A stretch of 55,425 nucleotides of DNA, taken from IMG/VR virus record IMGVR_UViG_3300047089_000323, positions 1 through 55,425 of that record, one strand, 5' to 3'. The position numbers and the translations under genes were made by a program. How positions within the stretch are numbered: position 1 is the first letter of the stretch; every line of letters begins with the position of its first letter. Origin of the DNA: a virus. This document shows, piece after piece, positions 8,984 to 18,629 of this stretch. Below the pieces are notes generated by a model. The model did not search any database and was not told the DNA's origin. It saw only the letters and a program-made list of their open reading frames with translations.

Positions 8984-10015
8984 TCATGCCGCTCCATAGC
9001 CGACGGAAGGAGCGCTGTTGCTACCGGCCATCGCACGATCTTTCCGAGATTTAGCCATCAATTCATAAAAGAATTTTTGGCCCTGCCAAGAGGCTACGTC
9101 TTTGGGGATAACGAACTCACCGGCATTCAGGCTGGCGTTCACGTCATCCGTCTGTGCGCCGCGCGAGGGGCTGAGTTCCGGAGGCACATCGCCGCCGGGC
9201 TGAAATTCGACTGGGCCACCGCGCGCCATGGTGAAGCCATATCCAGATCCGACATAGCGATTATTAGTGGCCGCGGGAGCGTTGGCGCCGGCGGCGCTGT
9301 TACTGAACCCTGAGCTCTCGCCGGTCGACTGGCCGGTGGATGAACCGGATGAGACGGTTCCCAGTGGCGAGTACGGCAGCGACATGCCGGTCTTGGCGAA
9401 GTCGTTGGCGGCATTGGTTGTCGCCACCCCCTGTCCGACATTCTGCAGGCTGCTGGAGATTGCCTGGTTCTGCATGGCGTTGCCTTGGGCAATATCGGCC
9501 ATGCGTTGTTGGTTGCCGGCTCCGGCGGCAGAGGCCCCGGTCATTACCCGGTTGGCCTGATCGAGTCCGGCATAGCGCCCGGCCGACGGGTCGATGCCGT
9601 AGCTTTGCAAATCCTGAATCGCTGCCTGCCGTCCAGCCTCGGCGCCTTGTTGCACACCGGCTTCCGCCTGCCCCACGTCGGTGGCGATGCGCTGCGGACT
9701 GGCATAGGACAGCGCGTTGCGCATCAGGGCATCGATATTGCCTTGGTTTTTATTGAATTGGTCCATGCCCCATTGGTAAACTTGGGGCGCCATGCTGGCG
9801 GAATATTTGGCGATCTGCTCGAGGATCGGGGTCTGCGAATAATCCGGGATGTAGGAATTGGACTGTTGTTGGCTCTGCTGGGTCGACTGTTGCGCTGATT
9901 GGTTGACGGAGGTGGCGGCCTTGCCGCCCGGCGACATGTACATCATGGTCGCCGCATCGGCCATTTGCGGCGACTGAAAACCAAAACCTTGACCAACCGA
10001 CGGAGCGTACACCAT
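8984..10015 (-). CDS. Internal virion protein with GGPV / FVIPKDVA motif
   Basis: 343 residues from ATG 10015 (MVYAPSVGQGF). A TTG at 10051 is an alternative start but lacks a ribosome site. It is Gln/Ala/Ser-rich with a likely helical middle. The C-terminus has MARGGPVEF, then GEFVIPKDVASWQGQKFF. I know the latter pattern (GEFVIPxDVxxxxGxxFF) from podophage structural proteins in the position of T7 gp14-like proteins, so an internal virion or injection role is plausible. A CtrA-type box and a weak terminator lie upstream. Confidence 0.6.
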   Translation of the reverse strand: MVYAPSVGQGFGFQSPQMADAATMMYMSPGGKAATSVNQSAQQSTQQSQQQSNSYIPDYSQTPILEQIAKYSASMAPQVYQWGMDQFNKNQGNIDALMRNALSYASPQRIATDVGQAEAGVQQGAEAGRQAAIQDLQSYGIDPSAGRYAGLDQANRVMTGASAAGAGNQQRMADIAQGNAMQNQAISSSLQNVGQGVATTNAANDFAKTGMSLPYSPLGTVSSGSSTGQSTGESSGFSNSAAGANAPAATNNRYVGSGYGFTMARGGPVEFQPGGDVPPELSPSRGAQTDDVNASLNAGEFVIPKDVASWQGQKFFYELMAKSRKDRAMAGSNSAPSVGYGAA

Positions 10016-10063
10016 TTTAAGTGCGGTCCCGAAATGGCACAGATGAAGCAAAGAGCAGGGGGC

Positions 10064-10085
10064 AGAAAACTCCTAATTTGGAGTT
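10064..10085 (-). terminator. Weak intrinsic terminator-like hairpin
   Basis: On the minus strand AACTCC-AAATTA-GGAGTT forms a 6-bp stem (10068-10085) followed by TTCT. It lies 24 bp after the stop of the tail gene ending at 10109. It is AT-rich and short, so termination would be partial. Because the CtrA-type box lies upstream of it, it could also act as an attenuator on transcription starting there. Confidence 0.35.
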
Positions 10086-10096
10086 AACAGACAATT

Positions 10097-10112
10097 GTTA
10101 AGGAATGCTTAA
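10097..10112 (-). promoter_or_regulatory. CtrA-type box, copy 1
   Basis: The minus strand reads TTAAGCATTCCTTAAC, a perfect TTAA-N7-TTAAC, the consensus binding site of the alphaproteobacterial response regulator CtrA. The first TTAA overlaps the stop codon of the gene ending at 10109. The same 16 bases recur at 20172-20187. It lies 82 bp before the ATG at 10015, or 46 bp before the alternative TTG at 10051. Binding is inferred from the motif only. Confidence 0.55.
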
Positions 10113-11137
10113 AACGACGATCCTATGATAGACGTCACCCCGATCGGTGTGTTGGTCAGAACCTGCCAAGTTTCGCCGCCGTCCAACGAGAATGCGATCG
10201 CGCCAGGACCGTCCGTGTCTTCCGTGGCCCAGCCTCCAGCTACCAACACACCACCGGAGCCCGCTATGCCGGTGAGGGTATAGATACCAGGAATGGAAAC
10301 TTCCGTTGTTGTTCCTATGGCTGCTTGTACAATTTCGGCGGCGTTCTCACCAAAATAGTAAACGATAGAACCACCGTAATCGACAGCCGGCGGATGTGCC
10401 GGTCGCACCACAATTTCATTGACGTTATCTTGCCATATAACGCCGTCCGGTACGGACTGCCCTAATGCGTCAGTACAGTTGTTATGCGAACAATAAAGTG
10501 AAGGGAACTTGGAGCTGCCATGGCCAAGATCCGTAACGCTGGTAGCACTCCACGAAAATCCGTCCAGCGAACCAAACACCTGTTCTTGTTGAATAACGTT
10601 GGGGCCACGACGATCTATAGAAACGTAAGCCTGCGAATAATGGAATTCTCGTAAACTCGGTGTCCATACGATGGCACTCGCTTGCAACAGCTGATTAAGG
10701 TAACTAACAGCTATAGCTTTTTGCTCAAATACATTCTGCCAGTTCAGGCCGTCGCGTGAAGCGTAAACTATAACGTAGTAATTATGGTCTGTAAAAACGT
10801 TTCCATTATCGTCGGAAATATCTACAGGAACTTCTCTACTGCCCAACAACAAAAATACCGGTCTATTTTCATCCTTCATTACGATTATGTTTCTTATGCT
10901 GGCAAAAGAAGCTCCCTGGACCCCAAAGTTAGGCGAATCACCAAATGCCAATGCCGGCTCGTTAGGCAGAACGACGTATTGTATTTCTGGACTTTGATCA
11001 GCGCTGTTTTTAAATTTTACATAAACAACTTCGTTTCCAATTGCCATACCAAAAACAAACACCGCTCCGGTTACACCCTTGTCACGCCAATGCACCCCAA
11101 CAATGCGCTGCAGCCAGTCTTCGCCGTAGTCGGCCAC
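10109..11137 (-). CDS. Tail/receptor-binding protein with Asp-box repeat
   Basis: 342 residues from a GTG start at 11137, immediately after the upstream TAG. The protein is beta-rich. The C-terminal FSLDGGETWQVL is a classic Asp-box (SxDGGxTW) of BNR/sialidase-type propellers, and GSLDGFSWS and ASRDGLNWQ are degenerate copies, so several propeller blades are likely. It lies among fibre genes, which suggests adsorption apparatus or glycan binding. No catalytic residues were assigned. The gene is clearly more AT-rich than its neighbours, especially 10700-11060, which suggests recent acquisition or replacement as expected for host-range genes. Confidence 0.6.
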   Translation of the reverse strand: MADYGEDWLQRIVGVHWRDKGVTGAVFVFGMAIGNEVVYVKFKNSADQSPEIQYVVLPNEPALAFGDSPNFGVQGASFASIRNIIVMKDENRPVFLLLGSREVPVDISDDNGNVFTDHNYYVIVYASRDGLNWQNVFEQKAIAVSYLNQLLQASAIVWTPSLREFHYSQAYVSIDRRGPNVIQQEQVFGSLDGFSWSATSVTDLGHGSSKFPSLYCSHNNCTDALGQSVPDGVIWQDNVNEIVVRPAHPPAVDYGGSIVYYFGENAAEIVQAAIGTTTEVSIPGIYTLTGIAGSGGVLVAGGWATEDTDGPGAIAFSLDGGETWQVLTNTPIGVTSIIGSSF

Positions 11138-11138
11138 G

Positions 11139-11486
11139 CTAGTAGGTCCACTGCCACAGGCCGCCGGTGCTGTCGTCGGCGAATGTCAGGCTGTTGATCC
11201 GCTCCACATCGACCCATTGCTGATTGTCGTTCGGATTGTAGATTCGCACTTTCTGAGTGGTGCGGTTTTGCTCGACCCATTGCGGCATCGGGTCCAGATA
11301 GTTGTTGATGTTGATCAGTTGGTTGATGGCGCGAAGGGCCGACGGCAGGTCGGTCGCGGGCGGGATTGCCGAAGGCTTGGTCGGCGGCTGGCCGGGAATC
11401 GGCTGGCTGCGCACGATCGGGCAGGTCGGCGCGACGCTGCCGTTCATCTGCACAGGACGCACCGGCGGACGGATCATGCGTAACAT
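11139..11486 (-). CDS. Hypothetical tail-region protein
   Basis: 115 residues: a Pro-rich N-terminus (about residues 1-45) and a compact C-terminus with NNYLDPMPQWVEQNRTTQ, then YNPNDNQQWVDVERI. No family is recognised. It sits between the tail-tube-B-like gene and the Asp-box gene, so a tail accessory or fibre-attachment role is possible but not shown. Confidence 0.6.
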   Translation of the reverse strand: MLRMIRPPVRPVQMNGSVAPTCPIVRSQPIPGQPPTKPSAIPPATDLPSALRAINQLININNYLDPMPQWVEQNRTTQKVRIYNPNDNQQWVDVERINSLTFADDSTGGLWQWTY

Positions 11487-11498
11487 CTGGCTCCTCCT

Positions 11499-13760
11499 TT
11501 AGACCAGCCCAAGCTCACGTACGCTCGTGGCGATCTGCGCGTTGCTGATCGAGATGCGGCCTTCGATTTCTATTTGCAGCGTTTCATATTTGCCGCCTGA
11601 ATAGATGCGCAGCAGCTCGCCGCTTTTCCGGATTTCCCTCGTGGTGAAAAGCTGGTCGTCGGCGAACACGCGTACAATCCCGAACTGGTTGTCGCCCAGT
11701 GCCGGTTGTGGCTCGGCCGTGTTTCGATCTATCTGCGGCGGCGTGGTGGACGGCACATCGAACCAGACTTTCATCGCGGAAAAGTTTTTGGCTGATTGCG
11801 ATTGGAATTTTTTCGATCTCCACTTATACGGAACGATTACTGGGTTTTGATCGGTGAAGTCATAGTACCAAATCCCGCCGTTTTGTATCAGTAGCCCGGT
11901 CCCGGTCCAGGGGTCCAACAACACATTGTCGATTGCGTAACCGTTTGGGCTGCTGAGTTCTGAAAACCCAAGTCGGTGGCCGCCGGCTTGGGGCCAAATC
12001 GTAAAGCTGGTCTGGTCTTGTGACGAAAGTTCGACAGTGAAGCCCTGATGTGCGACTGATGTATCCGCGCCGGATGTTGTCCCAAAGCCGTAGTAGCTCG
12101 TCGCAAGTTTTACTGACCTTACGTATTGGTGTGGCGTCAATGCCTGCCATTTCTCGCGTGAAATCCAGCCCTCGGTGACGTTTGATCCGGCGCCGGACTG
12201 GCTGATCTGCACCAGCCCGTTCTGCGACACGTAAAGCACCGTTGTGTCGGTCGCGACGATGCTGCCTCTATGGAGACACGGCTCCGGCAGGTTGATCTTG
12301 ATGATCGACATCGCCGACGGATTGATGCCGGTGATGACGTAGGGTGTGCCTTGCGTACACACCACGATCGCCTGTCCGCAGACGCCCAGCCCGACCACCG
12401 GATACTCGGTCGCCAGCACGTAGTTCGGCGGCCAGGCGTGCGGCCGGTAGGGCTCGCTGAACCAGATTTCGTTCGATTGCCAGCCGACGGTGATGCCATT
12501 GGGGAATGTCACCAAACCCTGCAGGTCGCTCGGTGGTGGAAACCAGTACAACGATTGCAGTTGTGCATTGAGCGCCACTACGTCATCGCCGATCGTGTCT
12601 TCGTAGATTTCCTGGGTGACCGGGATCTCGGCGACGAAGAAATAGGTGCCCTGCCCGGATTGGTTGGTGATGCTGCGGTAGATGCGGGTATGGGTGATGT
12701 TGCGGTCGACGCCCATGTTCTCGGGCTCGGGCTGGAATACCGATACGGTCCAGGTGGCGTTCGACCAGCCGTTGACCACGGCGGGAGGCGATGGCGGGCC
12801 TTCTTCGCCGTACTCTGTCACCCAGGTGTAGACGTAGGCGCGTGCCGTGAACACTGACGCACCGAGAAGATCGCTCCAGAGCTGCCAGGTCGGCTGTCCG
12901 CCGTCCGCCACGATCGGATCGGGCGGCCCGTTGGAGAACGTGTTGAATGCCATGGCGCCAGGATTGGCGCGGGTGTCGGCGACCGTCACCTCCATGGCGT
13001 TGTCGTGGGCGATGCCGATCCAGTAGGTGACATCGCTGATTACCGAGACGCCGTTGGTGATCGTGCTGATGGCGGTCGTACCGGCCGAAACGCCGGTGAC
13101 GATGTTGCCGATGCCCAAAAGCTGATCCGGCGCGCCGCTGGCGTCGCTGTAGACCACGGCCTGGAACTGCAGCGTGCCGTCGGTCGACGCCGGCATGAAG
13201 CTCACCGACTGCACGATCAGCGTGCCGTCGGGGATGACCGGGATGAGAAAGACCGAGTTGCCCGGCCGGAAGTCGGAGGCGCCGGCGCCGGGAAACACTG
13301 TCGAATCGCCGACCTGGATGGTGTCGCCTCCGCCGGTGACGGTTACCCCTGGGTTGCAGCCGGACGCTGGCACGCCGAGCAGCCAGGGCGGATCGCCGTT
13401 CAAGATGCGATCATAGGTGTTGTACGACGGGGGCGTGGAGGGAGAGGCCCAATAGTATCTTTGAAAGCTATCATCCACGACTGGCGACTTGATGACCAGT
13501 GTATCTGCGTCTTCAAATTCCATGAAGAACGAATTAGGGGCGGTGATCGAGGTGTCGTTGGGGGCCTCATTGAGAATGCGATAGACATATTTAGCAGCGG
13601 AGTTTTTCAGGGCGCGAAGTAATTTTGGCTGACGCCAGCCAATCAGATTGCCGCCTATGAGGTAGCAGTTGATGGATAGATCAGCCTGGGTCGGCGGAAG
13701 TAGCCGGCTGTCCCACGCGGGGATCATCCCGCCGAAACTATCGATCTTGATGGCGGACAT
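11499..13760 (-). CDS. Tail tubular protein B-like large tail protein
   Basis: 753 residues from ATG 13760 (MSAIKIDSFGGMIPAW). It opens with the pattern FGGMIPAWDSRLLPPTQADLSxN, which I associate with large podophage tail proteins that start by listing out-of-order coordinates (T7 gp12-like). The middle has a fibronectin-like AYVYTWVTEYGEEGPPSP segment, then beta-propeller-like repeats (QIWFSEPYRPHAWPP, VVCTQGTPYVITG). Length is close to the usual roughly 750-800 residues of tail-tube B proteins. Its position downstream of the adaptor and fibre genes fits. Probable role: distal tail tube/nozzle. Confidence 0.6.
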   Translation of the reverse strand: MSAIKIDSFGGMIPAWDSRLLPPTQADLSINCYLIGGNLIGWRQPKLLRALKNSAAKYVYRILNEAPNDTSITAPNSFFMEFEDADTLVIKSPVVDDSFQRYYWASPSTPPSYNTYDRILNGDPPWLLGVPASGCNPGVTVTGGGDTIQVGDSTVFPGAGASDFRPGNSVFLIPVIPDGTLIVQSVSFMPASTDGTLQFQAVVYSDASGAPDQLLGIGNIVTGVSAGTTAISTITNGVSVISDVTYWIGIAHDNAMEVTVADTRANPGAMAFNTFSNGPPDPIVADGGQPTWQLWSDLLGASVFTARAYVYTWVTEYGEEGPPSPPAVVNGWSNATWTVSVFQPEPENMGVDRNITHTRIYRSITNQSGQGTYFFVAEIPVTQEIYEDTIGDDVVALNAQLQSLYWFPPPSDLQGLVTFPNGITVGWQSNEIWFSEPYRPHAWPPNYVLATEYPVVGLGVCGQAIVVCTQGTPYVITGINPSAMSIIKINLPEPCLHRGSIVATDTTVLYVSQNGLVQISQSGAGSNVTEGWISREKWQALTPHQYVRSVKLATSYYGFGTTSGADTSVAHQGFTVELSSQDQTSFTIWPQAGGHRLGFSELSSPNGYAIDNVLLDPWTGTGLLIQNGGIWYYDFTDQNPVIVPYKWRSKKFQSQSAKNFSAMKVWFDVPSTTPPQIDRNTAEPQPALGDNQFGIVRVFADDQLFTTREIRKSGELLRIYSGGKYETLQIEIEGRISISNAQIATSVRELGLV

Positions 13761-13762
13761 GG

Positions 13763-13864
13763 TTACACCCGAATGCAAGGCGCAGCGGGATCAACGCTCT
13801 CCGGCGCCGATCCCGCCACTTGGCTTCGAACTGGTGGTAGCAGTGCGAGGCCCGGTCGACTCAT
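13763..13864 (-). CDS. Very small hypothetical ORF in the tail operon
   Basis: 33 residues (MSRPGLALLPPVRSQ...). Its ATG overlaps the stop of the upstream coiled-coil gene (ATGA) and its TAA lies 2 bp before the next ATG, so it fills an otherwise empty gap with tight coupling. That spacing is the only support. No domain is visible. Confidence 0.4.
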   Translation of the reverse strand: MSRPGLALLPPVRSQVAGSAPESVDPAAPCIRV

Positions 13865-14358
13865 TGCCGCTTTCCCAAGGTTGCGCCGCTGGCGGGATAG
13901 ACTTCATTTTGCCCAGGGTTCGGGTGATGAACAGCTTGCATCGTTCCCAACCGCTCCCGCTCATCGGCTTCGATCTTCGCCGCGTTGGCGCGATTGCGCT
14001 CGCGCTCGGCTTCGGCCTTGGCAACCGCGGCGCGGCCGGCTTCCTGCTCCGCATTCAACTCCTGGATCATCCGCTCCGTGCGATGCGCGACCGGGGCGAT
14101 CTCGACCGGCTTTTCCTCGCGCATGCGCCGGATTTCACCCAGCAGTTGCTCGCGGCTTTCCAGCTCGGAAATGGAAGCCGCCGCCCGGCTCAGGTCTTCG
14201 TCGGTCTGCTTGCGCGCCTCCGCCTCTTGCTTGGCGCGGTGGGCTTTCTGGTGCTCGGCCGCCTCCTCCTGCTCGCGCTCGATGCGCGCGGACTCCTCGC
14301 GGATCATGGCGGCACGAGCTTGCGCGGATACGATCGAGTCGGAAGGCTTCTCGGTCAC
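13861..14358 (-). CDS. Coiled-coil virion-region protein
   Basis: 165 residues from GTG 14358, chosen because AAGGAG lies 7-12 bp upstream; the longer frame overlaps the upstream gene. It is almost entirely charged alpha-helix (Glu/Arg/Ala heptads, for example RIEREQEEAAEHQKAHRAKQ), predicted to form a long coiled coil at about residues 10-140, with a short Pro/Gly tail. No enzymatic motif. A structural or linker role in the tail is inference. Confidence 0.6.
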   Translation of the reverse strand: MTEKPSDSIVSAQARAAMIREESARIEREQEEAAEHQKAHRAKQEAEARKQTDEDLSRAAASISELESREQLLGEIRRMREEKPVEIAPVAHRTERMIQELNAEQEAGRAAVAKAEAERERNRANAAKIEADERERLGTMQAVHHPNPGQNEVYPASGATLGKRQ

Positions 14359-14371
14359 AGCGATCTCCTTC

Positions 14372-14656
14372 TCACGGCGCGACAACGGTATAGGATATCG
14401 AGTCATTTTTGATGTTCCCGAATGAGTCTTCCATCACGATCGACGCCATCAGCGTTTCACCCGCCTCGCCGCCGCTCAGGAAGAAAACCACCTCCCGCCC
14501 GAGCACGGTGACGGACGCCGGGTCGATTGTGCAAGTGACCGATGGCGTCGTGATCTCCGCGCTGACGATGGTGGCGGCGTTGTCGAGCCAGCGGGTGTAG
14601 TCCAGCGTCCAGCGGGTGGTGTTGCCGGCGGTGTGAGTCTTACTGGCCAAAATCAT
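14372..14656 (-). CDS. Small Ig/fibronectin-like phage protein
   Basis: 94 residues with alternating beta-strand pattern: WLDNAATIVSAEITTPSVTC, then VVFFLSGGEAGETLMASI and a TVV ending. This resembles the short Ig-fold phage proteins containing a 'lsGG..g..y' turn that decorate tails or heads. It overlaps the 42-residue gene upstream by 17 bp. Function inferred only from fold-like pattern. Confidence 0.5.
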   Translation of the reverse strand: MILASKTHTAGNTTRWTLDYTRWLDNAATIVSAEITTPSVTCTIDPASVTVLGREVVFFLSGGEAGETLMASIVMEDSFGNIKNDSISYTVVAP

Positions 14657-14768
14657 CGCCGTGTACCTCCACTATTCGCACCTCGCCCGGCACGACAATC
14701 ACGAAGTCCTCGTCCGGCAGGATGATCACGCGGATTTCTTCCGGCACGATGATTTTGTCCTCGGTCAT
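14640..14768 (-). CDS. Tiny acidic repetitive protein (EDKIIVPEEIRVI type)
   Basis: 42 residues built of repeated beta-strand units of the form (I/V)(I/V)xPxExR(V/I)I: KIIVPEEIRVI, VIVVPGEVRIV. I recall similar very short repetitive proteins beside phage fibre genes. Its ATG overlaps the stop of the 55-residue upstream gene (ATGA). Function unknown. Confidence 0.55.
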   Translation of the reverse strand: MTEDKIIVPEEIRVIILPDEDFVIVVPGEVRIVEVHGDDFGQ

Positions 14769-14932
14769 CGTAGTTTTTCCTCCAACGCCGCTACCCGTGC
14801 GGTCAGTACCTGCACGGCTTCTTGCAAAGCCGCCAGCGTCACCATTGAAGCCGCCGGCCCGGTCGGCCCGGTCATGCCGGCGACGACTACCGGAAACGCC
14901 TTGACGGGTGCGGCGGGGATCACGTTAGCCAT
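14765..14932 (-). CDS. Small fibre-associated protein, GPTG motif plus coiled coil
   Basis: 55 residues. A hydrophobic N-terminus ([10 protein letters not shown]) is followed by TGPTGPAA, a single collagen-type triplet run, and a C-terminal heptad helix ([20 protein letters not shown]) likely to trimerise. Start overlaps the stop of the upstream collagen-like fibre gene; stop overlaps the next ATG. It is probably a minor fibre or trimerisation piece. Confidence 0.5.
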   Translation of the reverse strand: MANVIPAAPVKAFPVVVAGMTGPTGPAASMVTLAALQEAVQVLTARVAALEEKLR

Positions 14933-15650
14933 TAGAAATCTCGACCACGGAAAATTGCACGTCCTTGATTGTCGCTCCGCCGCCGGTCACCGCGACAATG
15001 GATAGATCGAACCAGGTCACAGCGCCGACCGTCAGCCCGAATATCACTCCGTGTAGGCAGAAGCCCTGCTGTCCGGCCGTGGTCGAGGCCACGAAATGCT
15101 GCGGAACGCTGAAGGCGGTGCCGAGACCGGAGGTGTCGCCATTGGCGGGCGGCGTTCCGGCGCCGTGGCGGCCAGTAATGGTTACGCCGTCCCCAGCCGC
15201 CGACGAATTGAGCGCCACCCCGGACATCAGCACCAGCACCACGCCGGTATTGACCGGACTGATAGAGAAGCTTGAACCGAGCCCCATGGCCTTCTCGGTC
15301 GTGGACACGTTGCCCGCCGGGCTGGTGGCCTGGGCATCGTTCCAGGTGAGGGCCGACGCTCCGGCTCCGGCCGGTCCGGTTGGTCCGGTCACGCCGGTTG
15401 CGCCTGGGCCGACAGAGCCCGGCGGTCCGGTCATTCCGGTCGGTCCGGTGAACGCGCCGGCGCCGGTGGCTCCGGTGTGACCCGTTGGTCCGAGGGGGCC
15501 GGTAGGGCCAGCAATTCCGGTCGGGCCGGTTACGGACGGGCCTGTTGCTCCGCTCGGGCCTGTGGGGCCGCCGCTGGGACCAGTATGCCCAGTAATGACC
15601 ACGACTGGCTGAGCCATAACTGGGGCTGGGGTATTGCTTTGTGTTGCCAT
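14925..15650 (-). CDS. Collagen-like fibre protein 1
   Basis: 241 residues. Residues about 20-100 are Gly-X-Y repeats dominated by GPTG/GATG triplets, a collagen-like triple-helical stalk. The C-terminal 130 residues form a beta-rich globular head ([20 protein letters not shown]...GVTITGRHG), similar to the jelly-roll-type heads of phage appendages. It is one of five collagen-like genes in the virion block. Role inferred: trimeric side fibre or capsid appendage. Confidence 0.7.
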   Translation of the reverse strand: MATQSNTPAPVMAQPVVVITGHTGPSGGPTGPSGATGPSVTGPTGIAGPTGPLGPTGHTGATGAGAFTGPTGMTGPPGSVGPGATGVTGPTGPAGAGASALTWNDAQATSPAGNVSTTEKAMGLGSSFSISPVNTGVVLVLMSGVALNSSAAGDGVTITGRHGAGTPPANGDTSGLGTAFSVPQHFVASTTAGQQGFCLHGVIFGLTVGAVTWFDLSIVAVTGGGATIKDVQFSVVEISNG

Positions 15651-15654
15651 GGCG

Positions 15655-17472
15655 TTAGCTCAGCTGCACTGATGGATCGATGTAAACTGTCATCGAAGGC
15701 TTCGCGGCCCGCACCCGCGCGTGCAGGTAGCCGGCGAGGCCGGGCTGCGGCGACGACAGCACGGCCACGAGCTTGAACGGCGACCAGCCGGCGCCCGAAC
15801 CGCCGCTATTCCATGTCGACCCGTCCGAGGCGACCGCCGCGTTCGCCGCCAGTAAGTTGGTCTTGGTCGTAGACAAAATCGTGCCCAGCGGCGACGTGGC
15901 CGAGCCGAGGTATTCAACTTCAAGCCAGATATCATCGTTGTTCGGCAATGTCCCCGCGTTGATGGTGCCGCACACCGTCACCGTGACGTTGGCGCCGGCG
16001 GTCGGGTTCCAGATCGCGTAGGGTTCGGCCTTGAACGGCCGCAGCCATTGCGCGTTGGCGGTGGTCACGATCTTGCGCGACTGCGCCTGCCCGGTCGGAT
16101 CGGAAGCGCCGCCGACGCGGGTGATCGATGTCTCGGTGGTCTCGGCGCCCTCGTATTGATAGCGCGCAGACTTGTAGCCGGTGGCGCCGCTGTCGGATCG
16201 GACAATCTGCACGGTCTGGCCGTTGTTTGAGGCAACCGAAACCGCGGCGGTGGCATTCAGTTTGCAATCCTTGATCAAAACATTGCCGACAGAGGTCGAC
16301 GCGCTATTGGAAAATATGTTGCCGGTAATCTGGCTGAGATCGAGCGCTTCCAATGCGATACTCAATAGATTGGCAACCGAACTTGCCAGCGAGATCAGCG
16401 TGGTCGGCACCGACGAGCCGCTCGCCAACACCGATCCGGTGCTGCCCCAGTAAAAAACCGCGACATTGACGCCCATCGCTTGCGCGGCATTGCCGAAGCT
16501 GACCGTCGTTGCAATCAACGTGATGACGGCGCCTTGGCTGGTCGATCCCAGTGAAATGCTCACGCCAAGCGCGGCTGATGTGCTGGCACAACGCAGAGAA
16601 CAACCGGCAAAAATCACCGAGGCGCCCGCCGAAGTTGTAACCGCTATGCTTCCCGCCCCAGAAGAGCCGACGCCGGCAATGAAACTCAGGCCGTAAAAGT
16701 ATGTGGTCCCGACCGGGATCGTCAGCCCGAGGTTGACAGCGGCTGTCGTCGAAACCGATGCCCCGGTGGCCAAGTCACTCGCCGTCGGCGGGTAACTGCC
16801 GGAATGATTATGACAGATGATCTTGGCAACCGCCGTCGCGGTGCCGGCGGCACTGATGTTAATGGCCGTCGCCTGCGTCTCGGCGTGGTTGTCGCCGACA
16901 TAGACGGTGTTGCCTGCTGCGAACCAGGTGCCGGCGCAGGCATTGGCCAGCCGCGCGTGCGGGGCCTGCCCGCCGGTGAAGTTCCCCACTGCCCCCAGGC
17001 AGGTCCACGTCACCGTGCTGTCGGTCTGCGTCGTGCCGGCCGTGTTGTTCGACCATGCCGGTTCGGACGCCCCTGTGCTGCCGGCCGTCGAGCATATCCA
17101 ATAGCTCGCGCCATTATTGCGCTGGATGATCGCTCCGAGCGTGACTGCTGAACTGATCGCCTTGAAGCCGCTCCATGTCGGCGTATTCGTTAGATCGCCA
17201 TTGACCGCGGACGCCCCGGTGCATTCCTGAAACGTCACCGTGCCGGACGTGTTCTTGGCCCCACGCGTCACCGTCCACGATGGCTCGGTGCTGGAAGTAC
17301 CGGCGACGATAACGACGAACACCCGTTCGTTGCCGACCGTCGGTGCGGTGAGCTGGCGAACTAATTGTCCGGCGGAATAGGCGGTGGATGCGGCGAACTT
17401 CGCTACTGCGTAGTGACCTGTCGTGCTTTGGTCGCCCGCGTTGGCGTACCAAGTGGTGTCGGCGAAGGCCAT
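15655..17472 (-). CDS. Large Ser/Thr/Gly-rich tail fibre or spike protein
   Basis: 605 residues, beta-rich, low in charged residues. The first 160 residues carry a repeated domain ending in a Trp/Cys strand ([13 protein letters not shown], then [10 protein letters not shown]). Residues about 200-450 have the short-strand rhythm of a right-handed beta-helix ([22 protein letters not shown]). A C-terminal domain ends in [19 protein letters not shown]. The pattern fits a trimeric spike, possibly glycan-binding. No hydrolase motif was assigned. Confidence 0.6.
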   Translation of the reverse strand: MAFADTTWYANAGDQSTTGHYAVAKFAASTAYSAGQLVRQLTAPTVGNERVFVVIVAGTSSTEPSWTVTRGAKNTSGTVTFQECTGASAVNGDLTNTPTWSGFKAISSAVTLGAIIQRNNGASYWICSTAGSTGASEPAWSNNTAGTTQTDSTVTWTCLGAVGNFTGGQAPHARLANACAGTWFAAGNTVYVGDNHAETQATAINISAAGTATAVAKIICHNHSGSYPPTASDLATGASVSTTAAVNLGLTIPVGTTYFYGLSFIAGVGSSGAGSIAVTTSAGASVIFAGCSLRCASTSAALGVSISLGSTSQGAVITLIATTVSFGNAAQAMGVNVAVFYWGSTGSVLASGSSVPTTLISLASSVANLLSIALEALDLSQITGNIFSNSASTSVGNVLIKDCKLNATAAVSVASNNGQTVQIVRSDSGATGYKSARYQYEGAETTETSITRVGGASDPTGQAQSRKIVTTANAQWLRPFKAEPYAIWNPTAGANVTVTVCGTINAGTLPNNDDIWLEVEYLGSATSPLGTILSTTKTNLLAANAAVASDGSTWNSGGSGAGWSPFKLVAVLSSPQPGLAGYLHARVRAAKPSMTVYIDPSVQLS

Positions 17473-17943
17473 CTAAAACAATCCTCCGGCGATTATAACC
17501 GTAGAGTAGGGTCCGGTCATTCCCATCGCCCCAGTCGCGCCCGTCACACCAGCACTGCCCACCGCTCCCGTTGGCCCAGTCGCGCCAGCGCTGCCTACTC
17601 CGCCGACGCTACCAGCCAATCCCGTTGGTCCCGTTGCACCGGCTGATCCAGGCGTGCCGGGCGTTCCTGCCGATCCTTGGGCGCCAGTCGGTCCAGTGGC
17701 TCCTGCACTCCCTGCTCCACCTGCTGATCCTGCACTTCCCGTCGGCCCGGTCGAACCATCACTTCCCGCGGCACCCGATGCTCCGGTCGGTCCAGTCGGT
17801 CCGGTGTCGCCCGCGCCACCCGTTCCGCCACCGCCTCCACCAGCCACCAGCCACACGCCCTGCGCCGAGAACACGTAGGTCACGCCGCCATACGTGTAGG
17901 TCTGGCCGGTCGTAGGGCTTGATGGGAAGTCGATGCCGGCCAT
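17473..17943 (-). CDS. Collagen-like fibre protein 2
   Basis: 156 residues from ATG 17943, which overlaps the upstream TGA (TGATG). It starts [20 protein letters not shown], the FPxSPTxGQTYTxGGxTY module common at the N-terminus of phage appendage proteins, followed by about 100 residues of Gly-X-Y repeats (GPTGPTGASGAAG...). There is no C-terminal globular head, unlike fibre protein 1. Confidence 0.7.
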   Translation of the reverse strand: MAGIDFPSSPTTGQTYTYGGVTYVFSAQGVWLVAGGGGGGTGGAGDTGPTGPTGASGAAGSDGSTGPTGSAGSAGGAGSAGATGPTGAQGSAGTPGTPGSAGATGPTGLAGSVGGVGSAGATGPTGAVGSAGVTGATGAMGMTGPYSTVIIAGGLF

Positions 17944-18629
17944 CACCATGGCCCTCCGGGGTAGAGCAGCGTCACCGCAGCAGTCACGACGATCGAGCCG
18001 CCGCCTCCACCCGGTGCCACCTGCACCCACTGCGAGGAGGTGCCGTCATTGACGTAGATCGCCAGCACGCCGGTCGAGAGGTCGTACCAGAGCGCGCCCG
18101 GCACCGGGGACGAGGGCGGTGTTGCCGACTCCGTGTAGCTGCCGGCCCCCACCGGACCGGTTGCTCCGGTTGCGCCTGATCCCGTCGGGCCGGTCGGTCC
18201 GACGCCCCATGGCCCGGTAGGACCAACGGGACCGCCGGCGCCCGTCGCACCAAAACCCGTCGGGCCAGTGGGGCCGAGCAGTCCCTGTGCGCCTGTGGGT
18301 CCGGTCGCGCCGAAGCCGGTCGCGCCGGTGCCGCCGACGGCTCCGGTCGAGCCTGTGGGGCCGCTGCTTGGCCCCGTGGCGCCTGTGGGTCCGGTTATTC
18401 CGCTCGGCGGGCCACTCGGCCCCGTGGGGCCTGCTGGCCCTAGCGGTGCACCTGGACCCGTTGGACCAGTCGCACCACTTGGGCCGATAACGGCGGCACC
18501 TGTCGGTCCAGTTGCAGCCGGCCCCGGCGGCCCAGATGGACCGGTCGGGCCGCCAATCGTTACGCCCTCTTTAACAACGACAACAGGTCGTGTGGCGATT
18601 GGCGCGGGATCGCTGTCGATGATCGGCAT
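17943..18629 (-). CDS. Collagen-like fibre protein 3
   Basis: 228 residues. Its N-terminus ([20 protein letters not shown]) is similar to that of fibre protein 1 ([18 protein letters not shown]), so the two look paralogous. Gly-X-Y repeats occupy about residues 27-150. The tail has the module [19 protein letters not shown], a common fibre sub-domain. Probable trimeric appendage. Confidence 0.7.
   Translation of the reverse strand: MPIIDSDPAPIATRPVVVVKEGVTIGGPTGPSGPPGPAATGPTGAAVIGPSGATGPTGPGAPLGPAGPTGPSGPPSGITGPTGATGPSSGPTGSTGAVGGTGATGFGATGPTGAQGLLGPTGPTGFGATGAGGPVGPTGPWGVGPTGPTGSGATGATGPVGAGSYTESATPPSSPVPGALWYDLSTGVLAIYVNDGTSSQWVQVAPGGGGGSIVVTAAVTLLYPGGPW

Noticed and set aside
15370-18540. 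Dense short repeats that could be mistaken for a CRISPR array.
   Set aside because: They encode in-frame Gly-X-Y triplets of fibre proteins, with no constant repeat/variable spacer pattern.
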